Part shown: in pieces, positions 14,338-23,866 of the stretch
Position numbering within the stretch: position 1 is the first letter of the stretch
Layout: every line of letters starts with the position of its first letter
DNA from: Lachnospiraceae bacterium GAM79
Lineage (GTDB): Bacteria > Bacillota > Clostridia > Lachnospirales > Lachnospiraceae
NCBI GenBank assembly: GCA_020735665.1
Contig: CP085928.1
Span: forward strand, 2,836,501 to 2,900,500
Length of the DNA stretch: 64,000 bases
Direction of reading: 5' to 3'
Notes under the pieces: model-generated
Told to the model about the DNA's origin: nothing
Seen by the model: only the letters and a program-made list of their open reading frames with translations
Database searches by the model: none
Position numbers and translations under genes: made by a program

Positions 14338-16113
14338 ATGTATTACGCAAGTGGAAATTATGAAGCATTTGCCAGACCAAAGAAGCCGGCGGGTGTGGAT
14401 CAGAAATCGGCATATATTATAGGTTCGGGACTTGGTGCATTGGCGGCAGCCTGTTTTCTGGTAAGAGATGGACAGATGAAAGGCTCGCATGTGCACATTC
14501 TGGAGAAAGACCCGATTCCGGGCGGTGCATGTGATGGTTATCAGTACAGCGATATCGGCTATGTTATGCGTGGCGGACGTGAGATGGATAACCATTTTGA
14601 GTGTATGTGGGATCTGTTCCGTTCGATTCCGTCCATCGAGACAGAGGGTGTCAGTGTACTGGATGAGTATTACTGGCTGAATAAGGCAGATCCAAACTAT
14701 TCTTTGTGTCGGGCAACTGAGAATCGGGGGCAGGATGCACATACCGATAAGAAGTTTGGATTGTCCGATAAGGGTGCAATGGAGATCATGAAGCTGTTCT
14801 TTACCCCGGATGAAGAATTATATAATAAACGGATCGATGAGTATTTTGATGAAGAAGTGCTTAATTCTAATTTCTGGATGTACTGGCGGACGATGTTTGC
14901 ATTTGAGAACTGGCATTCTGCACTTGAGATGAAGCTCTATATTAAGCGTTTTATCCATCATGTCGGAGGACTGCCGGATTTCACGGCACTTCGTTTTACC
15001 AAATATAACCAGTATGAGTCCATGATTCTTCCGATGGTAAAATATCTGGAATCATTCGGTGTGGTGTTCCATTATAATACTAAGGTTATAAATGTGGAAT
15101 TCGAGATCGAAGCAGGAAGAAAGCTGGCAAAGAAGATTGATATTATCCGTGACGGTGAAGCAGATGCGATCGACCTGACCGAGAATGATCTGGTATTTAT
15201 CACAAATGGCGGCTGCGTGGAGAATTCTTCATACGGAAGCCAGAACAAACCGGCTGAGTTTAAGACCGAGATCCGCGAAGGCGGTGGATGGGATATGTGG
15301 CGGAAGATCGCTGCACAGGATCCATCCTTCGGACATCCGGACAAATTCTGCTATGATCCGGAACAGTCGAACTGGATGAGTGCAACGGTAACGACACTAG
15401 ATGAAAAGATCCTTCCATATATTAAGAAAATCTGCAAGAGAGATCCACTCTCCGGCAAGGTAGTTACAGGTGGTATCGTGACTGCGAGAGATTCCGAATG
15501 GCTGCTTTCATGGACGATCAATCGTCAGCCGCAGTTCCGTAATCAGCCAAAGGGACAGGTGCTTGTATGGGTATATGGATTATTTTCGAATAAACCGGGT
15601 GATTATGTAAAGAAGACCATGCGGGAATGCACCGGTAAGGAGATTTGCGAAGAGTGGCTCTACCATATCGGAGTACCGGAGGAGAAAATACCGGAGCTTG
15701 CTGAGCACAGCGCAAATACAGTGCCGGTTATGATGCCGTATATTACAGCATTTTTCATGCCGCGTGAGAAAGGTGACCGCCCGGATGTTGTACCGGAGGG
15801 AGCAGTAAATTTTGCATTCCTCGGACAGTTTGCAGAGACAGCAAGAGATACGATATTTACGACCGAGTATTCGATCCGTACCGGTATGGAGGCAGTATAT
15901 ACCCTGTTGAATATTGACCGTGGTGTGCCGGAGGTCTGGGGCAGTGTCTATGATGTACGGGATCTGTTAAATGCGACCGTAGCAATACGCGATGGCAGAA
16001 AGATCACAGATATGAAGCTTGGACTGAAAGAGAAGATCGCAATGAAGGAGCTTTTAAAGGCGGTAGAAGGAACCGATGTCGAGAAACTTCTCCGGGAGCA
16101 TGGAGCGATATAG
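14338..16113 (+). CDS. ohyA: oleate hydratase (myosin-cross-reactive antigen family)
   Basis: Adds water to the cis-9 double bond of unsaturated fatty acids, giving 10-hydroxystearate from oleate; needs FAD. The Rossmann motif IIGSGLGALAAACFLVRDG is near residue 28. The FAD-binding RGGREMDNHFECMWDLFRSIPS block, with the catalytic-region Glu of MRGGREMD, is near 80. The length of 591 is normal. ATG 14338 follows GGAGG, and the upstream frame from 14137 would cross the terminator. Detoxifies host or dietary unsaturated fatty acids in gut bacteria. Confidence 0.93.
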   Translation: MYYASGNYEAFARPKKPAGVDQKSAYIIGSGLGALAAACFLVRDGQMKGSHVHILEKDPIPGGACDGYQYSDIGYVMRGGREMDNHFECMWDLFRSIPSIETEGVSVLDEYYWLNKADPNYSLCRATENRGQDAHTDKKFGLSDKGAMEIMKLFFTPDEELYNKRIDEYFDEEVLNSNFWMYWRTMFAFENWHSALEMKLYIKRFIHHVGGLPDFTALRFTKYNQYESMILPMVKYLESFGVVFHYNTKVINVEFEIEAGRKLAKKIDIIRDGEADAIDLTENDLVFITNGGCVENSSYGSQNKPAEFKTEIREGGGWDMWRKIAAQDPSFGHPDKFCYDPEQSNWMSATVTTLDEKILPYIKKICKRDPLSGKVVTGGIVTARDSEWLLSWTINRQPQFRNQPKGQVLVWVYGLFSNKPGDYVKKTMRECTGKEICEEWLYHIGVPEEKIPELAEHSANTVPVMMPYITAFFMPREKGDRPDVVPEGAVNFAFLGQFAETARDTIFTTEYSIRTGMEAVYTLLNIDRGVPEVWGSVYDVRDLLNATVAIRDGRKITDMKLGLKEKIAMKELLKAVEGTDVEKLLREHGAI

Positions 16114-16140
16114 AGAAAAATAGAATAATAAATATAACAA

Positions 16141-16178
16141 ATGCTCTGGCAGAGGTGTGGTTTGCCAGAGCATTTTTG
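16141..16178. terminator. terminator between oleate hydratase and convergent flavodoxin
   Basis: An 11-bp perfect stem ATGCTCTGGCA / TGCCAGAGCAT followed by TTTTT on the plus strand. It closes ohyA. Confidence 0.75.
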
Positions 16179-16262
16179 GGATTGTACGATAATGTACAAG
16201 CGGAAGGACTGCCACATGGCAGATTCCTGTGTTTTGGTTGCGTTTAGAGATGTGTATATTTA

Positions 16263-16685
16263 TTAAACAAGTGCTTCGCCAAGTGCGGTACAATCAGCAA
16301 GACCTGCTTCATCCGGTGTTTCATGGCAGATCAGTGGAGCTGCTGCAAATACAGCACCGTCAGCTTGACACTGAGCTTCCCATGTATCCATCCATTCGCC
16401 GCTTCCCCAGCCATATGAACCGAAGATGGCGATCTTCTTACCGTTTAATGCCGGTTCACATTCAGCGAACATTGGCTCGAATTCGCTTTCTTCTAAGACT
16501 TCGGCACCCATAGCAGGGCATCCGAATGCAATCGCATCGTAGTTATCTACCATATCTACAGTGAATTCTGCGGATGTTAAAAGATCACATTCTGCTCCTT
16601 TTGCCTTTGCACCTTCTGCAACAGCCTGTGCCATTAATGCTGTGTTACCTGTGCCACTCCAATATACAACTGCAACCTTACTCAT
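16263..16685 (-). CDS. flavodoxin
   Basis: A 140-residue FMN electron carrier. VVYWSGTGNTALMAQAVAEG at residues 5-24 is the phosphate-binding loop. FGCPAMGAEVLEE near 60 and FGSYGWGSGEWMDTW near 93 are the two loops that hold the flavin ring. ATG 16685 follows AAGGAGGAAC; the longer frame from 16820 has no ribosome binding site. It shares a strand with DUF3793, 147 bp upstream. Flavodoxins replace ferredoxin under iron shortage. Confidence 0.9.
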   Translation of the reverse strand: MSKVAVVYWSGTGNTALMAQAVAEGAKAKGAECDLLTSAEFTVDMVDNYDAIAFGCPAMGAEVLEESEFEPMFAECEPALNGKKIAIFGSYGWGSGEWMDTWEAQCQADGAVFAAAPLICHETPDEAGLADCTALGEALV

Positions 16686-16832
16686 AGTAGGTTCCTCCTT
16701 ATAATCATGTATTTTATATTTAGAGATCTCCGTATGGAAATGCCTGCGGGAATCTCCTATATTCATTTTTGTTATGTGAACGTCGTTTGCATAAATACTT
16801 ATTTTGTTATGCGGATGCAATTTTCTAAATAC

Positions 16833-17384
16833 TTATGCGGCAACCGTCAACTGCCAGATCGTTCGTCCCTGATGCCAGAGATTTGCATAGATCTCACGGC
16901 ATTTTTTAAACTTGGCAAATGTTTTCTGGGCCTCACCCAGATCTCCGTATACCTTCCAGTCGCCCATGCCTTTGCAGTTACTTCCGTGGTTTTTGATAAA
17001 TCCGAGAACATCATTTAACGGATAACCAAGGAAGACACCGATCTCATGCGGAAATTCTTCCGAACCATGAAGACGGCTACGAAGCTGTTCAAGCATTTGA
17101 TCGATCGTTCCTGCCTGATATCCTGTGCTTACAAGAAAAGAGATGATCTCCGGTCTTGATAATTCACGAACCATAGCATCCGGTCTGTAGACATAGATCA
17201 AAGCAGTTTCGGTATCTTCTCGCAGGATCGTGATCCGGATCCCTTTTTTCTGAAATTGTGCATCCCAGACAGCCACACTTTCGTATAATTCTTCTCCGGA
17301 AGAAAAACGATAAAGAAACAGGCTGGCAGGTTTTAAGGACGCCAATGTAGGCGAACAATGTGTGATCAAATATTCTTCAAACAT
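16833..17384 (-). CDS. DUF3793 family protein
   Basis: A 183-residue soluble protein. MFEEYLITHCSPTLASLKPASLF at the start, FPHEIGVFLGYPLNDVLGFI near 112 and the closing block GxNCKGMGDWKVYGD are typical of DUF3793. Function is unknown. The gene often stands beside flavodoxin or iron-transport genes, as here, so an iron or heme connection is likely. ATG 17384 has AAGGAG at a nine-base distance; GTG 17390 is too close. Confidence 0.8.
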   Translation of the reverse strand: MFEEYLITHCSPTLASLKPASLFLYRFSSGEELYESVAVWDAQFQKKGIRITILREDTETALIYVYRPDAMVRELSRPEIISFLVSTGYQAGTIDQMLEQLRSRLHGSEEFPHEIGVFLGYPLNDVLGFIKNHGSNCKGMGDWKVYGDLGEAQKTFAKFKKCREIYANLWHQGRTIWQLTVAA

Positions 17385-17538
17385 AATCACAAACTCCTTT
17401 TTGCATCGATTCCGACAAATATTCTGCTATATTCAAAAATCCTAAAGCTATATGCAGTGCTGGTACGCTCGCGTCAAAGCAGCGTTGCATATCAAATTTT
17501 AGTATGCACCGTAACTCTGTAAATCATTCAATCTACAG

Positions 17539-17554
17539 GTTAGGCACATCTAAC
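17539..17554. promoter_or_regulatory. GTTAG-N6-CTAAC box 1 (DtxR/IdeR-like operator)
   Basis: A perfect inverted repeat with 5-bp arms upstream of the DUF3793-flavodoxin pair. The arms resemble the core of iron-responsive DtxR/IdeR boxes. An identical-arm copy lies at 17677-17692. Confidence 0.5.
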
Positions 17555-17646
17555 TCATGGGTGCATTATACGGTCTGATTCTGTAAAAATCAAGCGAAAA
17601 ATGTGATAGAAATTCTCAATAAATTCGACCGTTTTTTGTTGACGGA

Positions 17647-17670
17647 AAAGGCTTCTGCATGGTATTTTTA
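17647..17670 (+). promoter_or_regulatory. eno: candidate enolase promoter region
   Basis: TTGACG begins at 17639 and TATTTT lies 18 bases later (17663-17668). Box 2 follows just downstream. This gives a leader of about 145 nt before eno, which contains paired segments (CAGGGTATGTACCCGGATGC ... GGATCCGGG). Moderate match to consensus only. Confidence 0.4.
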
Positions 17671-17676
17671 TAAATG

Positions 17677-17692
17677 GTTAGCAGGAACTAAC
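17677..17692. promoter_or_regulatory. GTTAG-N6-CTAAC box 2
   Basis: Same arms and spacing as box 1, 138 bp away, immediately after the candidate enolase -10 element. It could regulate either direction. The rest of the 436-bp gap holds an imperfect hairpin (ATATGCAGTGCTG ... CAGCGTTGCATAT, about 17451-17501). Confidence 0.45.
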
Positions 17693-17742
17693 TAAAAATC
17701 TTGTGAATAAATCGTGTGGCTCCATTCTGTATGCATCCCTGA

Positions 17743-19119
<1,377 letters not shown>

Positions 19120-19162
19120 TTATTGTCATATATTTTCCTCAAAAAAAATATGAATAAATGGT

Positions 19163-19198
19163 ATGGGAGACGTAAGTTTTGCGTCTCCTATATTTTTT
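19163..19198 (+). terminator. enolase terminator
   Basis: Stem TATGGGAGACG / GCGTCTCCTATA followed by TTTTTT, 45 bp after the stop codon. Confidence 0.8.
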
Positions 19199-19250
19199 AT
19201 CGCACTTTGTGGAGAAGTAGTTAATTGCTTCGCGTTTCCGCGCAGGTGCG

Positions 19251-19272
19251 AAAGAGTCACTTGTGACTCTTT
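19251..19272. repeat. perfect palindrome in the eno to lipoprotein gap
   Basis: AAAGAGTCAC-TT-GTGACTCTTT, 10-bp arms, inside a 348-bp gene-free stretch. It follows a segment rich in GCG-type words. It could be a terminator stem or a repressor site; nothing else is seen in the gap. Confidence 0.5.
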
Positions 19273-19467
19273 ATTAGGCGAAATGTTGAAAATAGCAGAT
19301 AAATTCCGGTAAAAAATAAATCTCGATTTAGAAGAAAAAAGGAATTAGCGTATAGCGTGTTTGCTGTTTGAATGGTATAATTTTTATCAGTGTAAAACAT
19401 ATATTACCGAGAATTTACAGACTGGAATAGTGGAAGAAAACTGCCGGTTGGAAAGGCTGTATTATAG

Positions 19468-20298
19468 ATGAAAAAAATTGAATTTTTACTGTTCTTCGGG
19501 GTACTTTTTGGTACATTGCTTACCGGCTGCTCATCTGAGAAGGAGTCAGCAGGAGCTATGAACAATGGAACGACAGAAGCGGCGCATGTCACGGAAGATG
19601 TGACCACAGAAGAACAGGAAGTAACGACAGAGAAGACGGAATTTGGAAAACAGAGATTAGAAGCAGTACCGGACAGACCTGCTTCCGATAAAACACAGAC
19701 CGAGACTGTATCTGAAGAAGAATCAGATGAGGCAGAGCTGGATGGAGAAGGTGAAACTTCGGTATCAAAGAAAAGTGATGACTGGAAGACTGCATATGTT
19801 GATTATCTGGAACATGTGTCAGATACAGAGGGACAGCAAGGGTATACGCTGATTTACCTGGACAATGATGATATACCGGAGCTGGTAGAAGTAGGAAAGT
19901 CGGAGGCATCCGGTGTCCGTATTGTAAACTATTCAAATGGCTCCGTTCATGTAAACGGATTGAACCGTTTGTACTTTACTTACATAGAAGGAAAGAATCT
20001 CCTTTGCAATTCGGATGGGCTGATGGATTCCTATTATGACTATATTTACAGTATTGTTGATGGAGAGTTGACCTTGGTTGCACAGGGGCATTATGGAGCG
20101 AAGGATGGAACCGGGCTGAGATTTGATAAGAATGGGATGCCGATTTACACATATGACTGGAACGGAGAAGATGTCAGCGAAGATGAGTATAATGCTGACT
20201 TTGCACAAGTCTATGACAGTTCGGCAGCAACAGAAGGCTATGATACGGATAAGCTGGAGTCGATCAAAGAGGTTATAGATGATATAGAGACAAAGTAA
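19468..20298 (+). CDS. lipoprotein, unknown function
   Basis: A lipoprotein signal ends at LLTGC (Cys near residue 21). A Thr/Glu-rich linker follows (about 25-105), then a domain of about 150 residues that starts YLEHVSDTEGQQGYTLIYLDNDDIPELVEV, a pattern seen in many Lachnospiraceae lipoproteins with no assigned role. The acidic DNDD stretch resembles calcium-binding loops. It is exported and anchored to the outer face of the membrane. It lies 19 bp before prsW, so probably one operon. Confidence 0.75.
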   Translation: MKKIEFLLFFGVLFGTLLTGCSSEKESAGAMNNGTTEAAHVTEDVTTEEQEVTTEKTEFGKQRLEAVPDRPASDKTQTETVSEEESDEAELDGEGETSVSKKSDDWKTAYVDYLEHVSDTEGQQGYTLIYLDNDDIPELVEVGKSEASGVRIVNYSNGSVHVNGLNRLYFTYIEGKNLLCNSDGLMDSYYDYIYSIVDGELTLVAQGHYGAKDGTGLRFDKNGMPIYTYDWNGEDVSEDEYNADFAQVYDSSAATEGYDTDKLESIKEVIDDIETK

Positions 20299-20317
20299 GA
20301 TAAATGGGGAGAATAAG

Positions 20318-21559
20318 ATGAATAATATACGAGTGCTTTTTATCGTAGCGGCACTTCCGGCATTATTGTTGCTTGGATTTATATATTACAGGGATCGCAA
20401 AGAGAAACCGCCGGTTAAGTTGATGATTCTACTTTTGGCGACCGGTGCAGCAACTACTGTTCCGGCAGCTATCGTAGAGTTTATAGGTCAGGCATTTGTC
20501 ATGGGTGATTCAGATGATTTGGGACTTCGTCTGCTTATCTTCTGTTTCTTTGTTATAGCTGTAGCCGAGGAATTAGGTAAATATCTGGTTACGATATGTA
20601 TCACATGGAAAAGTAAGGAGATGCAGCATAGCTATGATGGCGTGATTTATGCCGTATGCTCTTCATTGGGATTTGCAATTCTGGAAAATGTGTTATATGT
20701 ATATCAGGGTGGACTACTGACCGGAATTATGAGGGCGTTTACAGCGATTCCCCTTCATTGTACGGTCGGTGTTGTGATGGGAGCATTATATGCAAAGGCG
20801 AGAGAAGAAGCATATGCCGGTGACAGAGGCGGAATGATCGGTTACATGGCATGGGCGTATCTTGTGCCGGTATGTATTCATGGGGCATATGATTACGCGA
20901 TCATGGCGGCTTCTTATGGTTTAATTGCAGAAGGATGGATTTATGTCATTCTGATAGGGGCATATATTATATCTGTTGTGTTGATTCTGGTATGTTCCAA
21001 TCATGATCACAGAATTGACGGCAGACCTGAGACAGCTGATTATGGATTCTATCGAACCGAATACCGCAGGCCGGGCAGAAGCTATTATTATCAGACTCAG
21101 CAGGCAAATCCGATGGGCTATCCGCAGAATCAGGGTTATCCGGGAAATACCGCATACCCGCAGAATCAGGGTTATCCCGGAAATAATGCATATGTGTCGA
21201 ATCAGTATTATACGGGTAATACAGTGAATCCACAGAATAACGGATATGCAGGAAATACCTCATATCCACAAAACCAGAGTTATATGGGTAATGCGATGAA
21301 TCCACAGAATCAGGGTTATACCGGAAATAATGCATATGTGTCGAATCAGTATTATACGGGTAATACAGTGAACCCAAAGAATACCGGATATATCGGAAAC
21401 ACATCATATCCGCAAAATGCCGGAGTAAATCCATATCGTAGATCAGACACAGCAGCAGATCAGACACCAAATTCAACAACACCATACAGTGTGAATTCAT
21501 ATAATGGACAGATGTATTCATCATATAATGAACAGGAAGATAACTATAATATGAGATAG
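20318..21559 (+). CDS. PrsW-family membrane metalloprotease with repeat tail
   Basis: Seven or eight membrane segments over residues 1-230. The PrsW zinc-site motifs are present: VAEELGKYL near 87 (Glu-Glu), FAILENVLY near 122 (Glu), and the histidines in IPLHCTVGVVMG near 147 and HGAYDYAI near 188. PrsW cleaves anti-sigma factors in Bacillus. The last ~140 residues are a cytoplasmic or surface tail of Asn/Tyr/Gly/Pro repeats (YPQNQGYPGNTA, AYVSNQYYTGNTVNP) that ordinary PrsW lacks. The substrate is unknown; the upstream lipoprotein may be related. Confidence 0.82.
   Translation: MNNIRVLFIVAALPALLLLGFIYYRDRKEKPPVKLMILLLATGAATTVPAAIVEFIGQAFVMGDSDDLGLRLLIFCFFVIAVAEELGKYLVTICITWKSKEMQHSYDGVIYAVCSSLGFAILENVLYVYQGGLLTGIMRAFTAIPLHCTVGVVMGALYAKAREEAYAGDRGGMIGYMAWAYLVPVCIHGAYDYAIMAASYGLIAEGWIYVILIGAYIISVVLILVCSNHDHRIDGRPETADYGFYRTEYRRPGRSYYYQTQQANPMGYPQNQGYPGNTAYPQNQGYPGNNAYVSNQYYTGNTVNPQNNGYAGNTSYPQNQSYMGNAMNPQNQGYTGNNAYVSNQYYTGNTVNPKNTGYIGNTSYPQNAGVNPYRRSDTAADQTPNSTTPYSVNSYNGQMYSSYNEQEDNYNMR
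21118..21423 (+). repeat. tandem repeat region in prsW tail
   Basis: In-frame repeats of about 30 and 45 bp encode YPQNQGYxGN and AYVSNQYYTGNTVNP units. One longer block (AATAATGCATATGTGTCGAA and on) occurs twice, about 144 bp apart and nearly identical. Repeats of this kind expand and contract by slippage or recombination. Confidence 0.75.
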
Positions 21560-21664
21560 ACCGAATATGCCGAACGTTTTAACGGAAATCGCATAAGCTA
21601 TAATGAGCACAAAAATTATTTGCTCGTAAGAAGTTAAATCGCTTGCTTATCAGGGGGTGAAAGC

Positions 21665-21973
21665 ATGAGATTTCACAATATACCCGTTCGCGATATCATG
21701 CAGGAGGCAGTTCGTTATGGCGGGGTGATCGTGGATGTTCGAACAGAAGAAGAATTCCTGAGAGGGCATATACCGATGGCTGTTAATGTGCCATTATCCG
21801 AGATTCAGTGTGGCAATTATAATCTTCCAAAACATAAAGTATTACTCACATATTGTCAGTACGGAGGCAGTAGCGCACTGGCGGCAAGAATACTGACACA
21901 GGCAGGTTACAGAGTGATCAATACAGTTGGTGGAATTGTACAGTATAAGGGTGCATTGACCAAAAACCGCTGA
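21665..21973 (+). CDS. rhodanese-like domain protein
   Basis: A 102-residue single-domain sulfurtransferase. VIVDVRTEEEFLRGHIPMAVNVPL at residues 21-44 is the CH2A-type block and LLTYCQYGGSSALAARIL near 60 is the active-site loop with the catalytic Cys kept. Such proteins transfer sulfane sulfur; the partner is not evident. Ribosome binding site GGGGGTGA. The 22044 terminator ends this transcript. Confidence 0.85.
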   Translation: MRFHNIPVRDIMQEAVRYGGVIVDVRTEEEFLRGHIPMAVNVPLSEIQCGNYNLPKHKVLLTYCQYGGSSALAARILTQAGYRVINTVGGIVQYKGALTKNR

Positions 21974-22043
21974 CAGAGGTGAGGCAAACCATTATGGCAA
22001 ACAGGAAAACGTGGTTTGAATATGAGAATAACAGAATAAATAG

Positions 22044-22096
22044 ATCCCGGACATGACGGAGTATATTAAGAAAAGTACATGTCCGGGATTTTTTAT
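22044..22096 (+). terminator. rho-independent terminator
   Basis: A 12-bp stem ATCCCGGACATG / CATGTCCGGGAT followed by TTTTTT, with a long AT-rich loop. Confidence 0.8.
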
Positions 22097-22209
22097 TTAA
22101 TTTACTTGTGGTGGCAGGGGGAAGTATGTATAATATGGTCAGGGAAATTTGGTGGATAGCATAAGATATCCCTGGGTATTTATTTCAGAAAAGAAAGGAT
22201 ATAGGGTAA

Positions 22210-23781
22210 ATGAGAAAAAAATTTTTAGCAACAATCGTTGCGGTAGGGCTTGTTGCAGTAGCAGCATTTGCAGGGGCAAATGGGCTGACAGAGACACAGG
22301 CGGCATGTGAACATTCACAGGTGAAGGATGGAACCTGTGTGGATTGTAATGATCCGGTAGAATGCATTGAGGTAGAGGATGCAAGCGGAACAGCAAAGGG
22401 AACCTATTCTAAACTGGAAGATGCAGCGGCGGCAGCCGGAAATGGTGATATACTGAAGCTTCTATATAATTGTGAGAGTACATCAGCATATATTGATGCG
22501 GGAAATAAGAATCTTACAATTGATCTGAATAAAAAGAAATTAAAGGCTGTTCATTTTGAGATTATGGGTTCTCTTGTGATAGAAAATGGAGAATATAGTG
22601 GCTATATCAGGAATGCAGCGACAGGGAATGAACATACATTAACATTTGAAAATGTGAGAGCAGATCTTACGCAGCTTGGATGGTATGCAAAGGGTGGCCT
22701 TAAACTGGTAAACAGTAATATAGAACAGCAACATGATGGTGCAACATTTACAGAATGGTGGCTTGAAAAGCTGCAGATGGATCAGACATCTGTTTATAAG
22801 ATTACAAATTCGCCAAGCGGACTAAGCAATTATGGGTTGCTTTCATTAGATGAAGCTGTGGGCGGTATTGAGGAATTTCTTCCGGCCGGATACACATTGG
22901 ATGGACAGCCGAATTCCTATAATACGATATTAGATGAAACAGGCACAAAGGCGAGAAGTGTAGAGCTTCGTTACCGCAGACTGACAGATGCGAAAGTATC
23001 CGTATCCATCGATCCGACTTCGTATGTGTATGATGGAACAGCAAAGGAACCAACAGTGACGGTGGCATATGACGGCAAGAAGCTGATAGCAGGAACGGAT
23101 TATACCTGTATATTTTCAGATAATATCAATGTCGGAACAGCAAGTGTTAAGATAACAGCAAAGAGCAAGACCTATCACGGAGAGATCGTAAAGAATTATA
23201 CGATCGAGAAAGCACCACAGGCAGCACCGACAGGGCTGACAGCAGTTAATGAAAGTGCAACAGGAAAGAAAGACGGATCTGTTGCGAATGCCGCAGCGAC
23301 AATGGAATATTCTACAGACCAGACTACATGGACGGCTGTAACAGGAACAGTTGTAAATGGTCTTGCAGCAGGCGATTATTTTGTAAGATATAAAGAGTCC
23401 GCAAACTATTATGCATCACCGTCCGCAAAGGTAACAGTCGGTCTGGCAGCTTCTAATACAACAGAAGCATCTACAACAGAGAGTGCTACTACAGAAAGTG
23501 TTACAACGGAGAATACTACAACAGAAACAGCTTCCAGTGAAGATACCACGACAGAAGATGCGACGGATGAGGAAGAAACGGAAGATGTGGATACCGAGGA
23601 TGAGACAACAGAGGTTCTTCATGAGGATGAGACAGAAGCAACCGGTGATAAAGGCAAAAATGATCAGAAGAAAACCGGTGTAAAAACCGGTGATGCATTT
23701 GCAATGAAGGCAGCAGTTGCAGGTATGCTCATTTCGTTTGGAATGGCATGCGTGGTTATTATAAGAAAGCGCAGAAAATAA
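22210..23781 (+). CDS. cell-surface protein with MBG-like domain and KTGD sorting tail
   Basis: A signal peptide (1-33, ending near ETQAA) is followed by a Cys-containing start (CEHSQVKDGTCVDCND). A beta-rich region (about 50-230) comes next. Then comes an MBG-like domain (YVYDGTAKEPTVTVAYDGKKL ... KTYHGEIVKNYTIEKA, about 268-335) and a domain starting APTGLTAVNES. A Thr/Glu-rich spacer (about 420-490) follows. The tail GVKTGD, one membrane segment and RKRRK form a sortase-like anchor, though the usual LPXTG leader is reduced to VKTGD. No sortase lies nearby. Probably wall-linked; ligand unknown. Confidence 0.8.
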   Translation: MRKKFLATIVAVGLVAVAAFAGANGLTETQAACEHSQVKDGTCVDCNDPVECIEVEDASGTAKGTYSKLEDAAAAAGNGDILKLLYNCESTSAYIDAGNKNLTIDLNKKKLKAVHFEIMGSLVIENGEYSGYIRNAATGNEHTLTFENVRADLTQLGWYAKGGLKLVNSNIEQQHDGATFTEWWLEKLQMDQTSVYKITNSPSGLSNYGLLSLDEAVGGIEEFLPAGYTLDGQPNSYNTILDETGTKARSVELRYRRLTDAKVSVSIDPTSYVYDGTAKEPTVTVAYDGKKLIAGTDYTCIFSDNINVGTASVKITAKSKTYHGEIVKNYTIEKAPQAAPTGLTAVNESATGKKDGSVANAAATMEYSTDQTTWTAVTGTVVNGLAAGDYFVRYKESANYYASPSAKVTVGLAASNTTEASTTESATTESVTTENTTTETASSEDTTTEDATDEEETEDVDTEDETTEVLHEDETEATGDKGKNDQKKTGVKTGDAFAMKAAVAGMLISFGMACVVIIRKRRK

Positions 23782-23810
23782 GAAAGAAAATTAACAGACA
23801 GAAAATAATA

Positions 23811-23846
23811 GTGCTGGATTTGGACAGAAATGTCTGAATCTGGCAC
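23811..23846. repeat. imperfect hairpin before the RNA methyltransferase gene
   Basis: GTGCTGGATTTGGACA pairs with TGTCTGAATCTGGCAC with a four-base loop and a few mismatches. No T-run follows, so it is not a typical terminator; it could be a leader structure. Confidence 0.4.
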
Positions 23847-23866
23847 TTGTGATTGAAAGGAAGCAT

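Noticed and set aside
17451-17501. Imperfect hairpin in the gap between DUF3793 and eno as a terminator
   Set aside because: The stem is long but no T-run follows on either strand; its role is open.
21118-21423. Regular repeats that at first look like a CRISPR array
   Set aside because: They are in frame, encode Asn/Tyr/Gly/Pro units in the PrsW tail, have no spacers of even length, and no cas genes are near.
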